From: Purshia tridentata
Lineage: Eukaryota; Streptophyta; Magnoliopsida; Rosales; Rosaceae
DNA length: 64,000 bases
Direction of reading: 5' to 3'
NCBI GenBank assembly: GCA_003254885.1
Contig: QANT01007799.1
Span: 62,001-126,000 of the forward strand
A program made the position numbers and the translations under genes. Positions 24,958 to 35,287 of this stretch are shown piece after piece. Position 1 is the first letter of the stretch; each line of letters begins with the position of its first letter. The notes under the pieces were generated by a model. The model searched no databases. It was not told the DNA's origin and saw nothing but the letters and a program-made list of their open reading frames with translations.

Positions 24958-25699
24958 CAGCCATTAGATTGTTTTTTTATTTATTTTTATATTTTATCTT
25001 TTGGCCGCAGTTATATGCATGCATGCATGCAATCGATAGTCAAATAAATAAGCTAAATGATCATTGAAGATAGTTCAAATGACTTTATTTATCTAATATG
25101 CTAAGTATTTAGGAATGGAATTAGAATACGCACATACGTATACAATAAAATCTTCATTATTAATCTAGCTATTTAACTTTTCTTAACTTTTAATCACCGT
25201 CTCGTGTATAATTAATGTATGCCTTCTTACTGTTAGTTTATGGATGAATAATCAAAACACATGGTTATAAAATAATCATCATTAAATTTGTAATATTAAA
25301 AATCAAACAGAAATAGCCCCAGAATACCAAAAAAAAGTCACAGAGAAATTAGTAAACTGCGTCAATAATAAAGTCATCACCTACTAGTATCAAGTAAAAT
25401 CTGGTATACATATATAGCAAGTTTTTTCATTTCAATATGAGAATGAAGTAATAAATCAGATTTTTCCGGCCAAAAACCCAAAATTAAATCCGATTTTACC
25501 CGCACAAAAAAATCAAGAAGATCGGTTAGGTATGATATACTATATATAATTGCAAGATATGCAATACTGAACATTAAGAAACTGGTGGATTTGATTTTAA
25601 GATATGACTTCTTCTGCTAATATTAAGTATCATTAATTAATGCCTAGCTACTTATTTCATTCATGCTAAGATTAATTAAGTTATAGTTTTAGTGGTTAA
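24958..25699. other. Intergenic region
   Basis: AT-rich. A segment at about 25390-25447 resembles one at 24160-24215 (shared GTAAAATCT and TATATAGCAAGTT), suggesting an old local duplication. No gene is seen. Confidence 0.5.
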
Positions 25700-25704
25700 T
25701 TAAG

Positions 25705-25915
25705 ACTATTTATCTTCAAATTTTGTCTCCTCCTCTGTAACCGAAACTATACTATTGATTACATAAATTAACAATAGCTTTGGCAAAATACGGTGACACA
25801 ATTTGAATGAGAAGATATATACGAGTGATGGATTTGTTCCAATGTTAACTACTCTGTAATCTCAAGATTTAGAATCATAGCCAAATCCAAGAGCATCAGC
25901 GAACCGATGACAAGA
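25705..25915 (-). pseudogene. Remnant of an SLF/SFBB-like F-box gene
   Basis: Two blocks match the intact F-box gene next door on the same strand. 25705-25815 corresponds to its 3' coding end (compare 26400-26510) and 25840-25915 to its middle (compare 27099-27180, shared AGAATCATAGCCAAATCC). About 0.6 kb of the gene between these blocks is absent, so this is a deletion remnant of a third F-box copy. Confidence 0.75.
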
Positions 25916-26024
25916 GAGGTAGAGAACAACTTGGGGCCAGATCCTACGTACTTTGGGCCATTTTTTAATTAACCCATAGTTTTAGCTTTCCTAATTTTTT
26001 TGATCACTGTAAGTCTGTAAACAA

Positions 26025-26067
26025 GCCTACAATATTTTCCTTCCCCCAAAAAAAAAGGGCTACAATA
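26025..26067 (+). repeat. Tiny A-tailed insertion flanked by short direct repeats
   Basis: CCTACAATA and GCTACAATA flank a segment ending in a run of nine A. This resembles a very short target-primed reverse transcription product, but the repeats are only about eight bases, so confidence is low. Confidence 0.35.
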
Positions 26068-26386
26068 GATTTAGTTAACCCATTTTATAGAGCTTCATGC
26101 AAGGACATTATTTTTGCTGCGTTCCAGTTAATTATTAGATGAGCCAAATCCTTGTACATTCGACATGTGAATAATATGGAAAGCAATTATGTCTTCCAAA
26201 TTTATTATTAACCACCATTGTTTCGACTAATAATACATGTGATTCAGTAGAGACAAACCCAAATAGTTGCTCATTGCTACTTTTTTGGACAACAACGAAA
26301 TGAAATTTGATCGTCAACATCTTTATTGGAACATACTTTAATTATCAAGCTTTTCAATAGCAGCAGTCAATAAGAAATTTCAATTG

Positions 26387-27874
26387 CTAGAATTCTCTAC
26401 TCTCAAGCTTGTTGTCTCCTTTGACTGAAACAATAGTTTTCACATAAACAACAGCTGTGGCATAATACTGTGGCACGCTTTGAAAGGGAAGATCTTTACG
26501 CATTTGGGTACTAAAGTTATAGGAGAATATACGTCCACCATTTTTGGCAATCATAAGTATCTCATCACTCTTCCAAAATGCCAATGGCCTCTCAAACTCG
26601 GTGAAATCAAACGTTATGTGTTTTGTCCAAACACCCTTGGAACCATTGAATTCATCCATCACCCAAATTCCAAAAGATCTAGAACCATAACCTTGATCAC
26701 TGTTACACATTCCAAGAAGAGCAACTGATTCATTCCACACTAGAAGGTGCATGTTATAACAAAACACATGCAGTGAATCACATAAATTATCGGGTAACAA
26801 CATATCATGAAATACCTCATTGCTAGTATCAAAAAAAATGATCAGATCCCTAATGAATTCCCCATGATGACTAGATCTCTCAAATACATCTACTTCCTTA
26901 TGTTGCTCATGTCCCAACCAATAACACATTCCATTGAAGTACAACTGGAAACTTTCAGGCCAAAGGTTGGTAGTTTCTGTTTCTAAAGAATCAGTTTTGA
27001 TCTCTTTCCAAGAATCACTATTCAAGCTGTATACTACTGCTTTGGGAGGATAGATAATCACATTATAATCACCTTGCACAAGATATGAACCATTAAATCC
27101 AATGTTAACCACTTTGTAATCTTTAGATTTAGAATCATAGCCAAATCCAAGAGCATCAGTGAAACTATGAAATGGGAGGCAGTGAGCATCTTCGGGCAAA
27201 TCATAGTCTCCTCCTCTAGGGAAATTTCGAAGGTATGGCTCGGGTGGAAGAAGCTTGAATTCCTGAATTGCAGGATTCCATAAAAACACATGACTAGGAT
27301 AAGCTAGAAGTTCACTAGGATTAGCTACACAAATGATCCCATTACAATGACCAATGATTCGAAGCAAGTCACCCCTGCTCTTTACACTCTCACAAAGACC
27401 AAAATGATTATTGTCCTCAACACTAGGTTCAAAGTAACGCTCACCAGCAGGTTGAGCCACCCCACCATGATTATCACCCATGACCTCAGTCCAGTAGCCT
27501 ATAATTTGAAGTGAGTCAGAGTCACCCCTGTTCCTTATTAGGCTCATCGAAAGAGGGATTTTCATGTCATCGACACCAGAAAGAAATCCAGGCTCAGCAT
27601 CATTATTTCCGTTGCAAAAGTTAAGCAATGAGAATACCAACCCAATCTCATTAGTGCTGGGGTCCCTAAGGACTGATCGGTTTAAAACAACGCAAGTGGA
27701 GAGATTGTTATTGTTGTGCATGGAGTTGGAGAGTTGCTTGGCTACAAACTTAGGGTTGTTGATAAAAGCATACCACCATTTAGAGATGCACTTGAACCGC
27801 ATCAGAGTTTTTGGAGGCAGACTTAATAGAATTTGTTCCAACATCACTTCTGGCATTTTGGAAAACACACTCAT
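26387..27874 (-). CDS. S-locus-F-box-like protein (SLF/SFBB type), copy 1
   Basis: Single coding exon of 495 aa. An F-box at about residues 4-45 (KMPEVMLEQILLSLPPKTLMRFKCISKWWYAFINNP) is followed by FVAKQLSNSM and an F-box-associated domain with IIGHCNGIICVA, FLWNPAIQEFKLLP, ALGFGYDSKSKDYKVV, YSLNSDSWKEIKTD and the C-terminal YVKTIVSVKG. These blocks match the Rosaceae SLF/SFBB pollen-S lineage. Such proteins are substrate receptors of SCF E3 ubiquitin ligases, and pollen-S types target S-RNases. A probable 5'UTR intron (28178-27908, donor CTAAG|GTACGT) precedes the start codon, as known for Prunus SFB genes. It is divergent from the S-RNase-like gene at 29736. By eye about four of five residues match copy 2. 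The true target is unknown. Confidence 0.9.
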   Translation of the reverse strand: MSVFSKMPEVMLEQILLSLPPKTLMRFKCISKWWYAFINNPKFVAKQLSNSMHNNNNLSTCVVLNRSVLRDPSTNEIGLVFSLLNFCNGNNDAEPGFLSGVDDMKIPLSMSLIRNRGDSDSLQIIGYWTEVMGDNHGGVAQPAGERYFEPSVEDNNHFGLCESVKSRGDLLRIIGHCNGIICVANPSELLAYPSHVFLWNPAIQEFKLLPPEPYLRNFPRGGDYDLPEDAHCLPFHSFTDALGFGYDSKSKDYKVVNIGFNGSYLVQGDYNVIIYPPKAVVYSLNSDSWKEIKTDSLETETTNLWPESFQLYFNGMCYWLGHEQHKEVDVFERSSHHGEFIRDLIIFFDTSNEVFHDMLLPDNLCDSLHVFCYNMHLLVWNESVALLGMCNSDQGYGSRSFGIWVMDEFNGSKGVWTKHITFDFTEFERPLAFWKSDEILMIAKNGGRIFSYNFSTQMRKDLPFQSVPQYYATAVVYVKTIVSVKGDNKLESREF

Positions 27875-28199
27875 TTCTGCTATGCTATCAACCTCTCGAT
27901 CTCGATCCTTTCACACACACAAACAAAAATGAATAGCCAAGTGAGAATATAACCCAATTCTACTAGTACCCTTATTCTGAACAGCCCAATATCATATGAA
28001 TTTTCATAAAAACAGAGTGATAAACTACACAGCTTTAACTCTTCCTTAAAATCTCCCAAAATTTAAAATTTTCTTGAAAATTTTCGCAGGAACTACGGGA
28101 CCATAAAGCTATTCAAGAAAGAAAAATAAGAGTGCCGAAAATTTATTAAACAAGATGAGATATTGGAAATACACGTACCTTAGTTCTTAGGGAGAGGAA

Positions 28200-29735
28200 C
28201 AGAGCAAGAGATACGAAGGAGATGAGAAAGACAATTAGGATTTGAGATTATTCATTTCCTGGTGGTGATCTTATGCGGAGGGTGGAAAATGAATATCCAC
28301 CGTCATTTATGATGGGCCTATTACATGTTGGAATTACTATTGGGCCTTCTTCTTATGAGTTACTATTGGGCTAGAAGATAAGTAATAGCCAGCTTTAGAA
28401 TTGTATACTCTTTTTTTTCTTTCTTCCCTTTGGGATCTTATGATTATCTTATCACTCTACACCGCAACAACTGCATACAATCTTTATTTGTAAAATTGAA
28501 ACTCTCAAAAACCCCCCCAAACTATACATTGCATGCGATGGTTATTTTGAAATTTCAAAGTTGGAACTTGGGGTTTGTCTGCAAAATTGGAAAATGAAAA
28601 ACATGTATAACAAGTTTCTATAGGGTAAAAATAGATTGATTGGAGCTAGCTACTTATATATCACTTTCACAATAATGTATTCTCATTCCTCAATGGGATT
28701 GAAGATCATAATTAGCTTTATTCTCCCTTATTTGCTCAAAAAAATTCCATTAATGTCATGCAAATTGCACCACGTAAAACTGAGTCACATACATGATCAC
28801 ATTGGCAGTTGGGAGTGGCTTCATCATCTTTCTCGATCTCTTTCAAATGCCAGCCAGTTCAGTGCCACGAATAGAAGCAGAATAGCGTGTGGCTTTTTTT
28901 TTTGTTACAACGGGGGCATAACACCAACTGTGTCTGCCCACATAAAAATAGCGCCTGGTTTTAATGAAACCATCCAAGATCAAAATTAATTCTGTACGTG
29001 TATACGTTTTGCCTTTAATTAATTGATTTGTAACAACTATTTAGCCCAAAATTCAAAATCAAGCAAAGAACAACAAACAAGCAAAAAAATATGGAATAAC
29101 TATTTAACAAAATTTTTTTTGATAAAACTGTTATTTGTTAGATCAAAGTTATACAGATAAATTTCTGACTTGGCTAATTTTTTTATATGGATAATCTATG
29201 AATATAGTTATAAAAAGTATAAAGTTCGAATTGTTAAAAAACTATATATATGATAGTGAGTATCTTACATTTAGTGTGAAATATAGGATTTTATAATAGA
29301 GTTTTCCTCTATATATATATACATGAATTTTTCATTGTAGAATACCTCATGGAGCTCACTCACATAAGTTTTTCAATAATTTATTTTTTAGATCTCTATT
29401 AATAGAGGATTTGGATTGTTGAAATTAATTAAGTTAATCAGGGCATTGATTTTTCTAGTTCACTCGATGGATACATGTGATTACGTAGTCTATGATTGAG
29501 CTAATTTATTTAGTTTCAGTATAAATAAATTAGCTCAAATTAATATAGACTAGCTAATTCATTATAAGTCTAGTCACTCAAAGTTTTAGTGGGCTACACC
29601 TCAGCAAGCACTCTATGCCATTCGTCTTCTATATAATCCAAGAATGATTTCATCTTATTGTGTAAAAGAAGTGTGTGTTAGATTCTGAAACCAATATACA
29701 AATCGTTCCTTTATCTTTAGTATTAGCTTCAAAGT
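28200..29735. promoter_or_regulatory. Divergent upstream region of F-box copy 1 and RNase copy 1
   Basis: No gene. TATATAAT at 29630-29637 is the likely TATA box of the RNase, preceded by TCAGCAAGCAC. Both are preserved in reverse upstream of RNase copy 2. A 117-codon frame at 28636-28989 spans sequence that is duplicated but not conserved as protein. Confidence 0.6.
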
Positions 29736-30521
29736 ATGGCGGTCTTAAGCACTGTCATTGGTTTGGTATTTGTTTTTTCTTTCGCTGGGTGTTTTAGTAT
29801 AAGCTGTGCTGCTCAACCCTTTGATTATTTTCAGTTCGTTCTACAGTGGCCAATAGGCAAGTGCCATATGGATAAGGCTTGCATCGCATATAAATATCAG
29901 CCAAGAAACTTCACCATTCACGGTTTATGGCCTAGCAATTATTCACATGTTCAGCTCGACTGTGAGGTTAATGCTGCGACAAGTTTTAGCCAAATTCAGG
30001 TATATATATATATATATAGCGATGTACGTAGTTTATTAGTTTTTATTTATTTATTTGTTATGTTTTTGTTACAAAATGATTTTTGTATTTCTTAGATGCC
30101 TACCAACCCTGCATTGCAAAACTTAGTGAAGGACCTGATGGTAGCTTGGCCCAGTGTTGTAACTAAGTATTCAAATATGAGTTTTTGGGAACATGAGTAC
30201 CAGAGCCATGGCAGATGTTCTGAGAATATATTTGGACTGGACCACTACTTTCGTGAATCCTACTCGATGTGGTCGAATAGTGCTTTATTACCTTGGCTTC
30301 GTTCTAAAAACATCTTACCAGGGACAGGCAAGTTGAACAGCAATAATTTGAAAAACTTGATTGCACAAAAGCATGGAGCAACCCCTGCCATTTTCTGCAG
30401 GTATAACAGGTTGTATGAAGTTGCCCTTTGTTTTGATAGAATCGGATTGAATCCGGTCCCATGTACCCGCGTCGCCGTCGGAATTAAAAGTTGTGGAATA
30501 GATATACTGTGGCCCTTATAA
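29736..30521 (+). CDS. S-RNase-like T2 ribonuclease, copy 1
   Basis: Two exons, 29736-29999 and 30096-30521, giving 229 aa. A signal peptide of about 26 residues (ends SISCAA) precedes QPFDYFQFVLQWP, the conserved start of mature Rosaceae S-RNases. T2 active-site box I is FTIHGLWPSN (His62). Box II is FWEHEYQSHGRC (Glu122, His126), in which the usual Lys before His is Ser125. The single intron lies 20-odd residues after box I, near the hypervariable-region intron of S-RNases. The separate signal-peptide intron of Prunus S-RNases is absent. By count the mature protein is basic (about +5), like S-RNases. It is expected to be secreted and may be active, since both catalytic His are present. It is divergent from F-box copy 1 by 1.9 kb. 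A role in pollen recognition is not shown. Confidence 0.9.
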
Positions 30522-30956
30522 GTTATAGCTTTACTGGTATCATATTAAATAAGAACTATGTCTTAGGTTCCAGTTCCGATGTAATAAAGACAATATAACA
30601 AAATCTTTTATGTGATATATGGTTGTAATAATTGCCCTTCCATATCTAATTATATGTATTCTCGATCCAATTCTTATTGTTTATCGTTTGATATGAAAAA
30701 ATGAATCGTGGTAACGACAAATAATATAGAAATATAGGAAATTAATTAAGAAGAAAAAAAAAATATATATATATATACATGATTGTTAAGGAAAATATCC
30801 AAAGAAAAAGTGACCATGTCAACTCTGAGTTATAAAGAAGTGGGTTTAGCAGTGTAACTCTGTTTGTGACAAGTATTAGAAAGGAACGACTAGTGAGAGA
30901 ACGGCGCATATATATCAAATACGCCGGAAAGAGCAGAACTGAACGCCAAGGCAAGG

Positions 30957-31549
30957 CAGGGAGAGACTGAAAAGTACTAATCACAACTTGTCCTGACTGA
31001 AATTTCAATAAATACTGTAGCTCTCTAAAAAAATAACAACTCAATTCATTTAAAACTTTGTTTTTTTTTGTACTTTTCCCATGAATATGATCATACATGT
31101 GAGCTGTTGTTGCTTAAACTCCATTAACAGGTAAATGAAAATTAAACAATATTCACCCAAAAAACACAAGCAATTCACTACGATCATATCAATTGAGCTT
31201 CGTCTATTTAAGGTTTTTGGATCTCACTATAAACAAGGGTTAGTACAATGTACAAGATAGCATATGATGTCTAGAAATAGTCATCATGGAGAGATTAATT
31301 TCTATGTGGGTGATGGTCTTATATATTTATAAAGGATAGGAAACCCTTCCCATAAATTTGCCTAAATGTAGGACGTACCTCAACTAAGGCACAACATGGC
31401 CCAAATATGACGCATTCACTAAAACCTTTTATTTTTTTATTTTTGGGAAAAAGACCGGCTCAGGCATAAATATGAATTGGTTTGGTTTTTGCACTTTTTC
31501 TTGTTTGTTTTTGGGCCGGGGCTAATGGGTTAATATTTATGTTTTACTA
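30957..31549 (+). repeat. 0.6 kb repeat, tandem copy A
   Basis: Starts CAGGGAGAGACTG and ends GTTTTACTA immediately before the N at 31550. Nearly identical to copy B. No coding frame. Element class is not recognised. Confidence 0.9.
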
Positions 31550-31550
31550 N

Positions 31551-32149
31551 CAGGGAGAGACTGAAAAGTACTAATCACAACTTGTACTGACTGTAAATTT
31601 CAATAAATACTGTAGCTCTCTAAAAAAATAACAATTCAATTCATTTAAAACTTTGTTTTTTTGTACTTTTCCCATGAATATGATCATACATGTGAGCTGT
31701 TGTTGCTTAAACTACATTAAGAGGTAAATGAAAATTAAACAATATTCACTCAAAAAACACAAATATATAGAGCAATTCACTACGATCATATTAATTTCGC
31801 TACGTATATTTAAGGTTTTTGGATCTCACTATAAACAAGGGTTAGTACAATGTACAAGATAGCATATGAGGTCTAGAAATAGTCATGATGGAGAGTAATA
31901 ATTTCTATGTGGGTGATGGTCTTATATATTTATAAAGGATAGGAAACCCTCCCCATACATTTTCCTAAATGTAGGACGTACCTCAACTAAGGCACAACAT
32001 GGCCCAAATATGAAGCATTCACTAAAACCCTTTTTTTTTTTTTTGGGAAAAAGACCGGCTCTGGCATTCATATGAATTGGTTTCGTTTTTGCACTTTTTC
32101 TTGTTTGTTTTTGGGCCGGGGCTAATGGGTTAATATTTATGTTTTACTA
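31551..32149 (+). repeat. 0.6 kb repeat, tandem copy B
   Basis: Same start and end words as copy A, with scattered substitutions and small indels. Begins directly after the N. It may be a real tandem duplication or an assembly join of two haplotypes. Confidence 0.9.
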
Positions 32150-32269
32150 AACAGCTTTATGGATCTGAAGCGTGAGAGCGATTAAGGTTATAATTTGTAA
32201 TTGTTTGATTTATCAGCTTTATATGCTCATCATATTTGTAATCTAGTACAAATCGATGATCATGATCAT

Positions 32270-32520
32270 AACCACCATTGTTTCGACTAATGATACATCT
32301 GATTCAGAAGAGACAAACCCAATTAGTTGCTAAAAAGCCATATATCCCACTCTTGCTGTATTTCGCGCAGTGCTAGACCACGACAAAATATAATTTCATC
32401 AACATCTATATTAGAACATATTTTATCAAGCTTTTACACAGCATTCTCTACTCTCAAGCTTGTTGTCTCCTTTGATTGAAACAATACTTTCCACATAAAC
32501 AACAGCTGTGGCATAATACT
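32270..32520 (-). pseudogene. F-box 3' end fossil (left part of a composite locus)
   Basis: Matches 26190-26470, the 3' flank and C-terminal coding end of F-box copy 1, including the stretches ACCACCATTGTTTCGACTAA and ACAACAGCTGTGGCATAATA. It stops abruptly at 32520, where RNase-type sequence begins. Confidence 0.85.
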
Positions 32521-32850
32521 GCCTTTAATATGTTCTCTGTGATTTGGAATAACAATTCAGCCCAAAATTCCAAATCAAAGCAAAGAACAAGAAACAAGCT
32601 AGATCAATACTTCAAAGTATGGCAGTCTTAAACACTGTCATTGGTTTTATTTTTGCTTTCTCTTTGGCTGGTGTTTTTGTATAAGCTTTGCTGTTCAACC
32701 CTTTGATTATTTTCAGTTCGTTCAACAATGGCCAAGAGCCGTTTGCTATCCCAATCCTCATTTCATGGTAATTAATTATGCGTCAACTTACCAATACTTC
32801 ACCATACATGGGTTATGGCTAGCATTTCTTCTACGGGAAGAAACCATATA
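32521..32850 (+). pseudogene. S-RNase-like fossil fragment
   Basis: Matches the proximal upstream region and first exon of the two S-RNase-like genes, from a GCCTTTAATAT-type flank through the signal peptide and the DYFQFV region to the first active-site box. The remainder of the gene is absent. It is broken in a few places and is a fossil. Confidence 0.85.
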
Positions 32851-32865
32851 ACCTGCCATAAGCAA

Positions 32866-33170
32866 AAAGCTATTCAAAAAAGAAAAATAAGAGTGCCGAA
32901 AATTTATTAAACAAGATGAGATATTGGATATACACGTACCTTAGTTCTTTAAGGAGAGGAACAGACCAAGAGACAAGGAAGGAGACGGAGAGGTGAGATG
33001 AGATGAGAGAGGAAATTAGGATTTGAGATTAAGGGTGGTAATCTTATGCGGAAGGTTAGTTGAGGAAAGATTGTGGAAAATGAATATCCACAGATATTTA
33101 TCATGGGCTAATTACACGTTACAATTATGGGCTATCCTACGTCTTCTTATGAGTTAGTATTGGGCTAGTA
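32866..33170 (-). pseudogene. F-box 5' flank fossil (right part of the composite locus)
   Basis: Matches 28110-28390, the 5'UTR intron start, first UTR exon and upstream DNA of F-box copy 1 (shared AGAGTGCCGAAAATTTATT and ACGTACCTTAGTTCTT). The F-box coding body expected between this and 32520 is missing and RNase sequence stands in its place. Confidence 0.85.
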
Positions 33171-33267
33171 GATGAGTAATTCACAAGCGGGTGCGCCATA
33201 TCTAATGAGTGAAATTTAGGTTACTCTCTACACCCGTCTTCATTGACTGAGATTGAAAGTAATTGTG

Positions 33268-34409
33268 ATGGCAAACCCAGCAGCCGCAACCACAACTAGA
33301 AGCAGTGCAGATCACCAAGGTGATGCAGTGGCGGACCCAGAAAAGCACTCCTATTCGATTTGGGCCCTCCCTCCTGCTGACGTGTCCTGTAGGATCAAGA
33401 AGCTGATGGAGGGCCTCCGGGCGGAGTTTGGTGGCCCGGAGATCGAGCCCCACATCGCTCTTGTGGGGTCCATCCGAATGACTCGTGAGGAGGTGGTCAA
33501 CAAGTTTAGATCTGGCCCCGCTCAACATCCACATCTTCGTGAGTTCGTTGCTAACGTTGAGGAGGTGGGCACCAGGTGTTCCTATTACCAGTGTGTTTTC
33601 CTTCGCATGCATCAATCAGAAGAGGTTTTCGATTCCTTCTGCTTATTCATTTTATTCTAAATTTCTACCCTAATTTTTTTAATTTTCTTAATAATCTGAA
33701 TTCATGCTAATTAAAATCTATGACTCAATGTCTCAATCACCATGGTTTTAGGGTTTTAGTTTCGAGATTTAATGCAATTTCATATTTGAGGAAATTTTGA
33801 AAACTGTATATATAACTCCCTTTTTGTTTTTATCATAATTCAAAATTTTTTGATAGTTTTAAAATATAACCATTGGCTCCCGTGTGTTCGAAAACTACTT
33901 CAAAAGGGTAAAGTTTTGTTTAAGATTCATAATTTGGCTAGCTATTCAAATATATGCACCCAATATTTAGGTATTAGTTGAACATGAGGATAGTGATTCA
34001 ATTACTCAACATTTTATTATATCATTCAGACTAAAATTACATGTAATCGAGTTTTTTTTTTTCTCAGTTAGATCTTGTATCTGGAAGCTGCAATTCACAT
34101 TTCAATTTCCACTGTAAGTTGTTTTCATTACATAGAGCTGGTTTGTTCTTTTTTATTTGATAATTGATGCAGAAAATGTTTTATTGTGTGTCCTCAGCAT
34201 ATCTTAGGCCAGTATATATGAGCCTGCTTTATGGGAATTTGACAGAAGAAGAGAGGAAAAAAGCTCAAGAAAAAGTGAATCTTGTAGATGAGAGCATTGG
34301 TAGCCTGAGTTTCCCTGTAACTCGCCTTGCACTCTACCAAATTGACTACAAAGATAAAACTCTCAAATCATGGGAGAAGATTGATGAATGCCCCCTCCGA
34401 TTCAATTAG
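33268..34409 (+). CDS. Cyclic phosphodiesterase-like protein with altered catalytic motifs
   Basis: Three predicted exons, 33268-33624, 34068-34113 and 34198-34409, giving 204 aa. The protein aligns with plant cyclic phosphodiesterase (2H phosphoesterase superfamily, which opens ADP-ribose 1'',2''-cyclic phosphate from tRNA splicing): YSIWALPPADV, IKKLMEGLRAEFGGP, YYQCVFL, LTEEERKKAQEK and DKTLKSWEKI. The family's two His-x-Thr/Ser motifs are changed. The first reads PHIALVG (His kept, Thr lost) and the second reads PVYMSLLYG, where family members have PHLSLLY, so the second catalytic His is Tyr. The frame is open and splices cleanly, so it is either a non-catalytic derivative or a young decaying copy. 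Its upstream DNA is the F-box 5' flank fossil, so it may use a borrowed promoter. The ATG at 33268 is the first in frame. Confidence 0.72.
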
Positions 34410-35139
34410 TTCTCTTTATGCATATATATATGCTTAATTATAGCTTGTATTGTAACAAGTCCCACTGTCCTTGTTACCTGATCAAGAATTAATATGGGAC
34501 TTGTGTTTAGATTTACCAGAACTTTAATATGCGAATGAATCATCAACAAAGTTTATCAAGTTATATCCTAATGCTTTGTTCCAGTTGCAAGTTGATTGAA
34601 TAGGATATGTTAAATGACTGAATTCAGTTGCATTCAATAAAAAATATGGAAAAGAAATTGAAGATCAAGATGAGAAAAAGGAATTAGCGATGAGGAAGAT
34701 CACAAGTCATAGAAATATTTCTAAAAACCATTCAAATCAGTCAATATCACTTAACAATTAGGTCTATTCTCTTATGGTTTAGAAGTTTTGCAACACATTT
34801 TATTGCTACAACTCTAATTAATTTAGACTAGAAGTAGAAAAAGAAAAACAAGAAAAAAAAAAAAGAAGCTAAGTCGTCTTTGATCTTTGCAGTCCTTCCT
34901 GATTAGTTCTGCTCCTTTCCGGTTTCTAATACATGTCACAAACACTTATATGCCATGTTACACTGTTAATTAATTAAACTCACTTCTTTCTAACTCAAAG
35001 TTGACATGCATGCATGGTGACTTTTTTCTTTTGATATTTACTTAATTCCTATATTTCTGAATTATTTGACGTTACCATGACCTTTATTAATGTAGTTAAT
35101 TGCATACCAAAGGATAAAAAATAGGAATTGGAGAATACG
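34410..35139. other. Intergenic region between the CPDase-like gene and RNase copy 2
   Basis: AT-rich 3'UTR and spacer. The right inverted-repeat arm begins near 35140. No gene is seen. Confidence 0.5.
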
Positions 35140-35287
35140 TACATACACACACACATATATCTATCAATATGGAGGACGATTACAACAATCACATAAAGGA
35201 TATATATATATATGTTGTTATTCGGAACTCAAACCTAAGACATGGTTCTTATTTCAATAATATATATGATACCAATAAAGTTATAAT

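Larger units (their letters stand above)
26330..30660. repeat. Left arm of the F-box/RNase inverted duplication
   Basis: Contains F-box gene (minus) and S-RNase-like gene (plus) with their shared upstream DNA. Reverse-complement similarity to 35140-39737 runs through the F-box 3' flank, coding region, 5'UTR intron, intergenic parts (28621-28700 against 37040-37160), the RNase promoter, both RNase exons and the RNase 3' flank. Confidence 0.85.

Noticed and set aside
24160-25447. Similar short segments on either side of the intact PMEI (24160-24215 and 25391-25447)
   Set aside because: Shared text is about 50 AT-rich bases. It may be an old local duplication, but it is too short to interpret.
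28636-28989. 117-codon open frame upstream of F-box copy 1
   Set aside because: The counterpart in the right inverted arm does not preserve this protein frame, so it is not under coding constraint.
30957-32149. Reading the tandem 0.6 kb repeats as two LTRs of a retroelement
   Set aside because: The copies abut with no internal region, show no TG...CA ends that I can fix, and a third copy stands alone. The class is left open.
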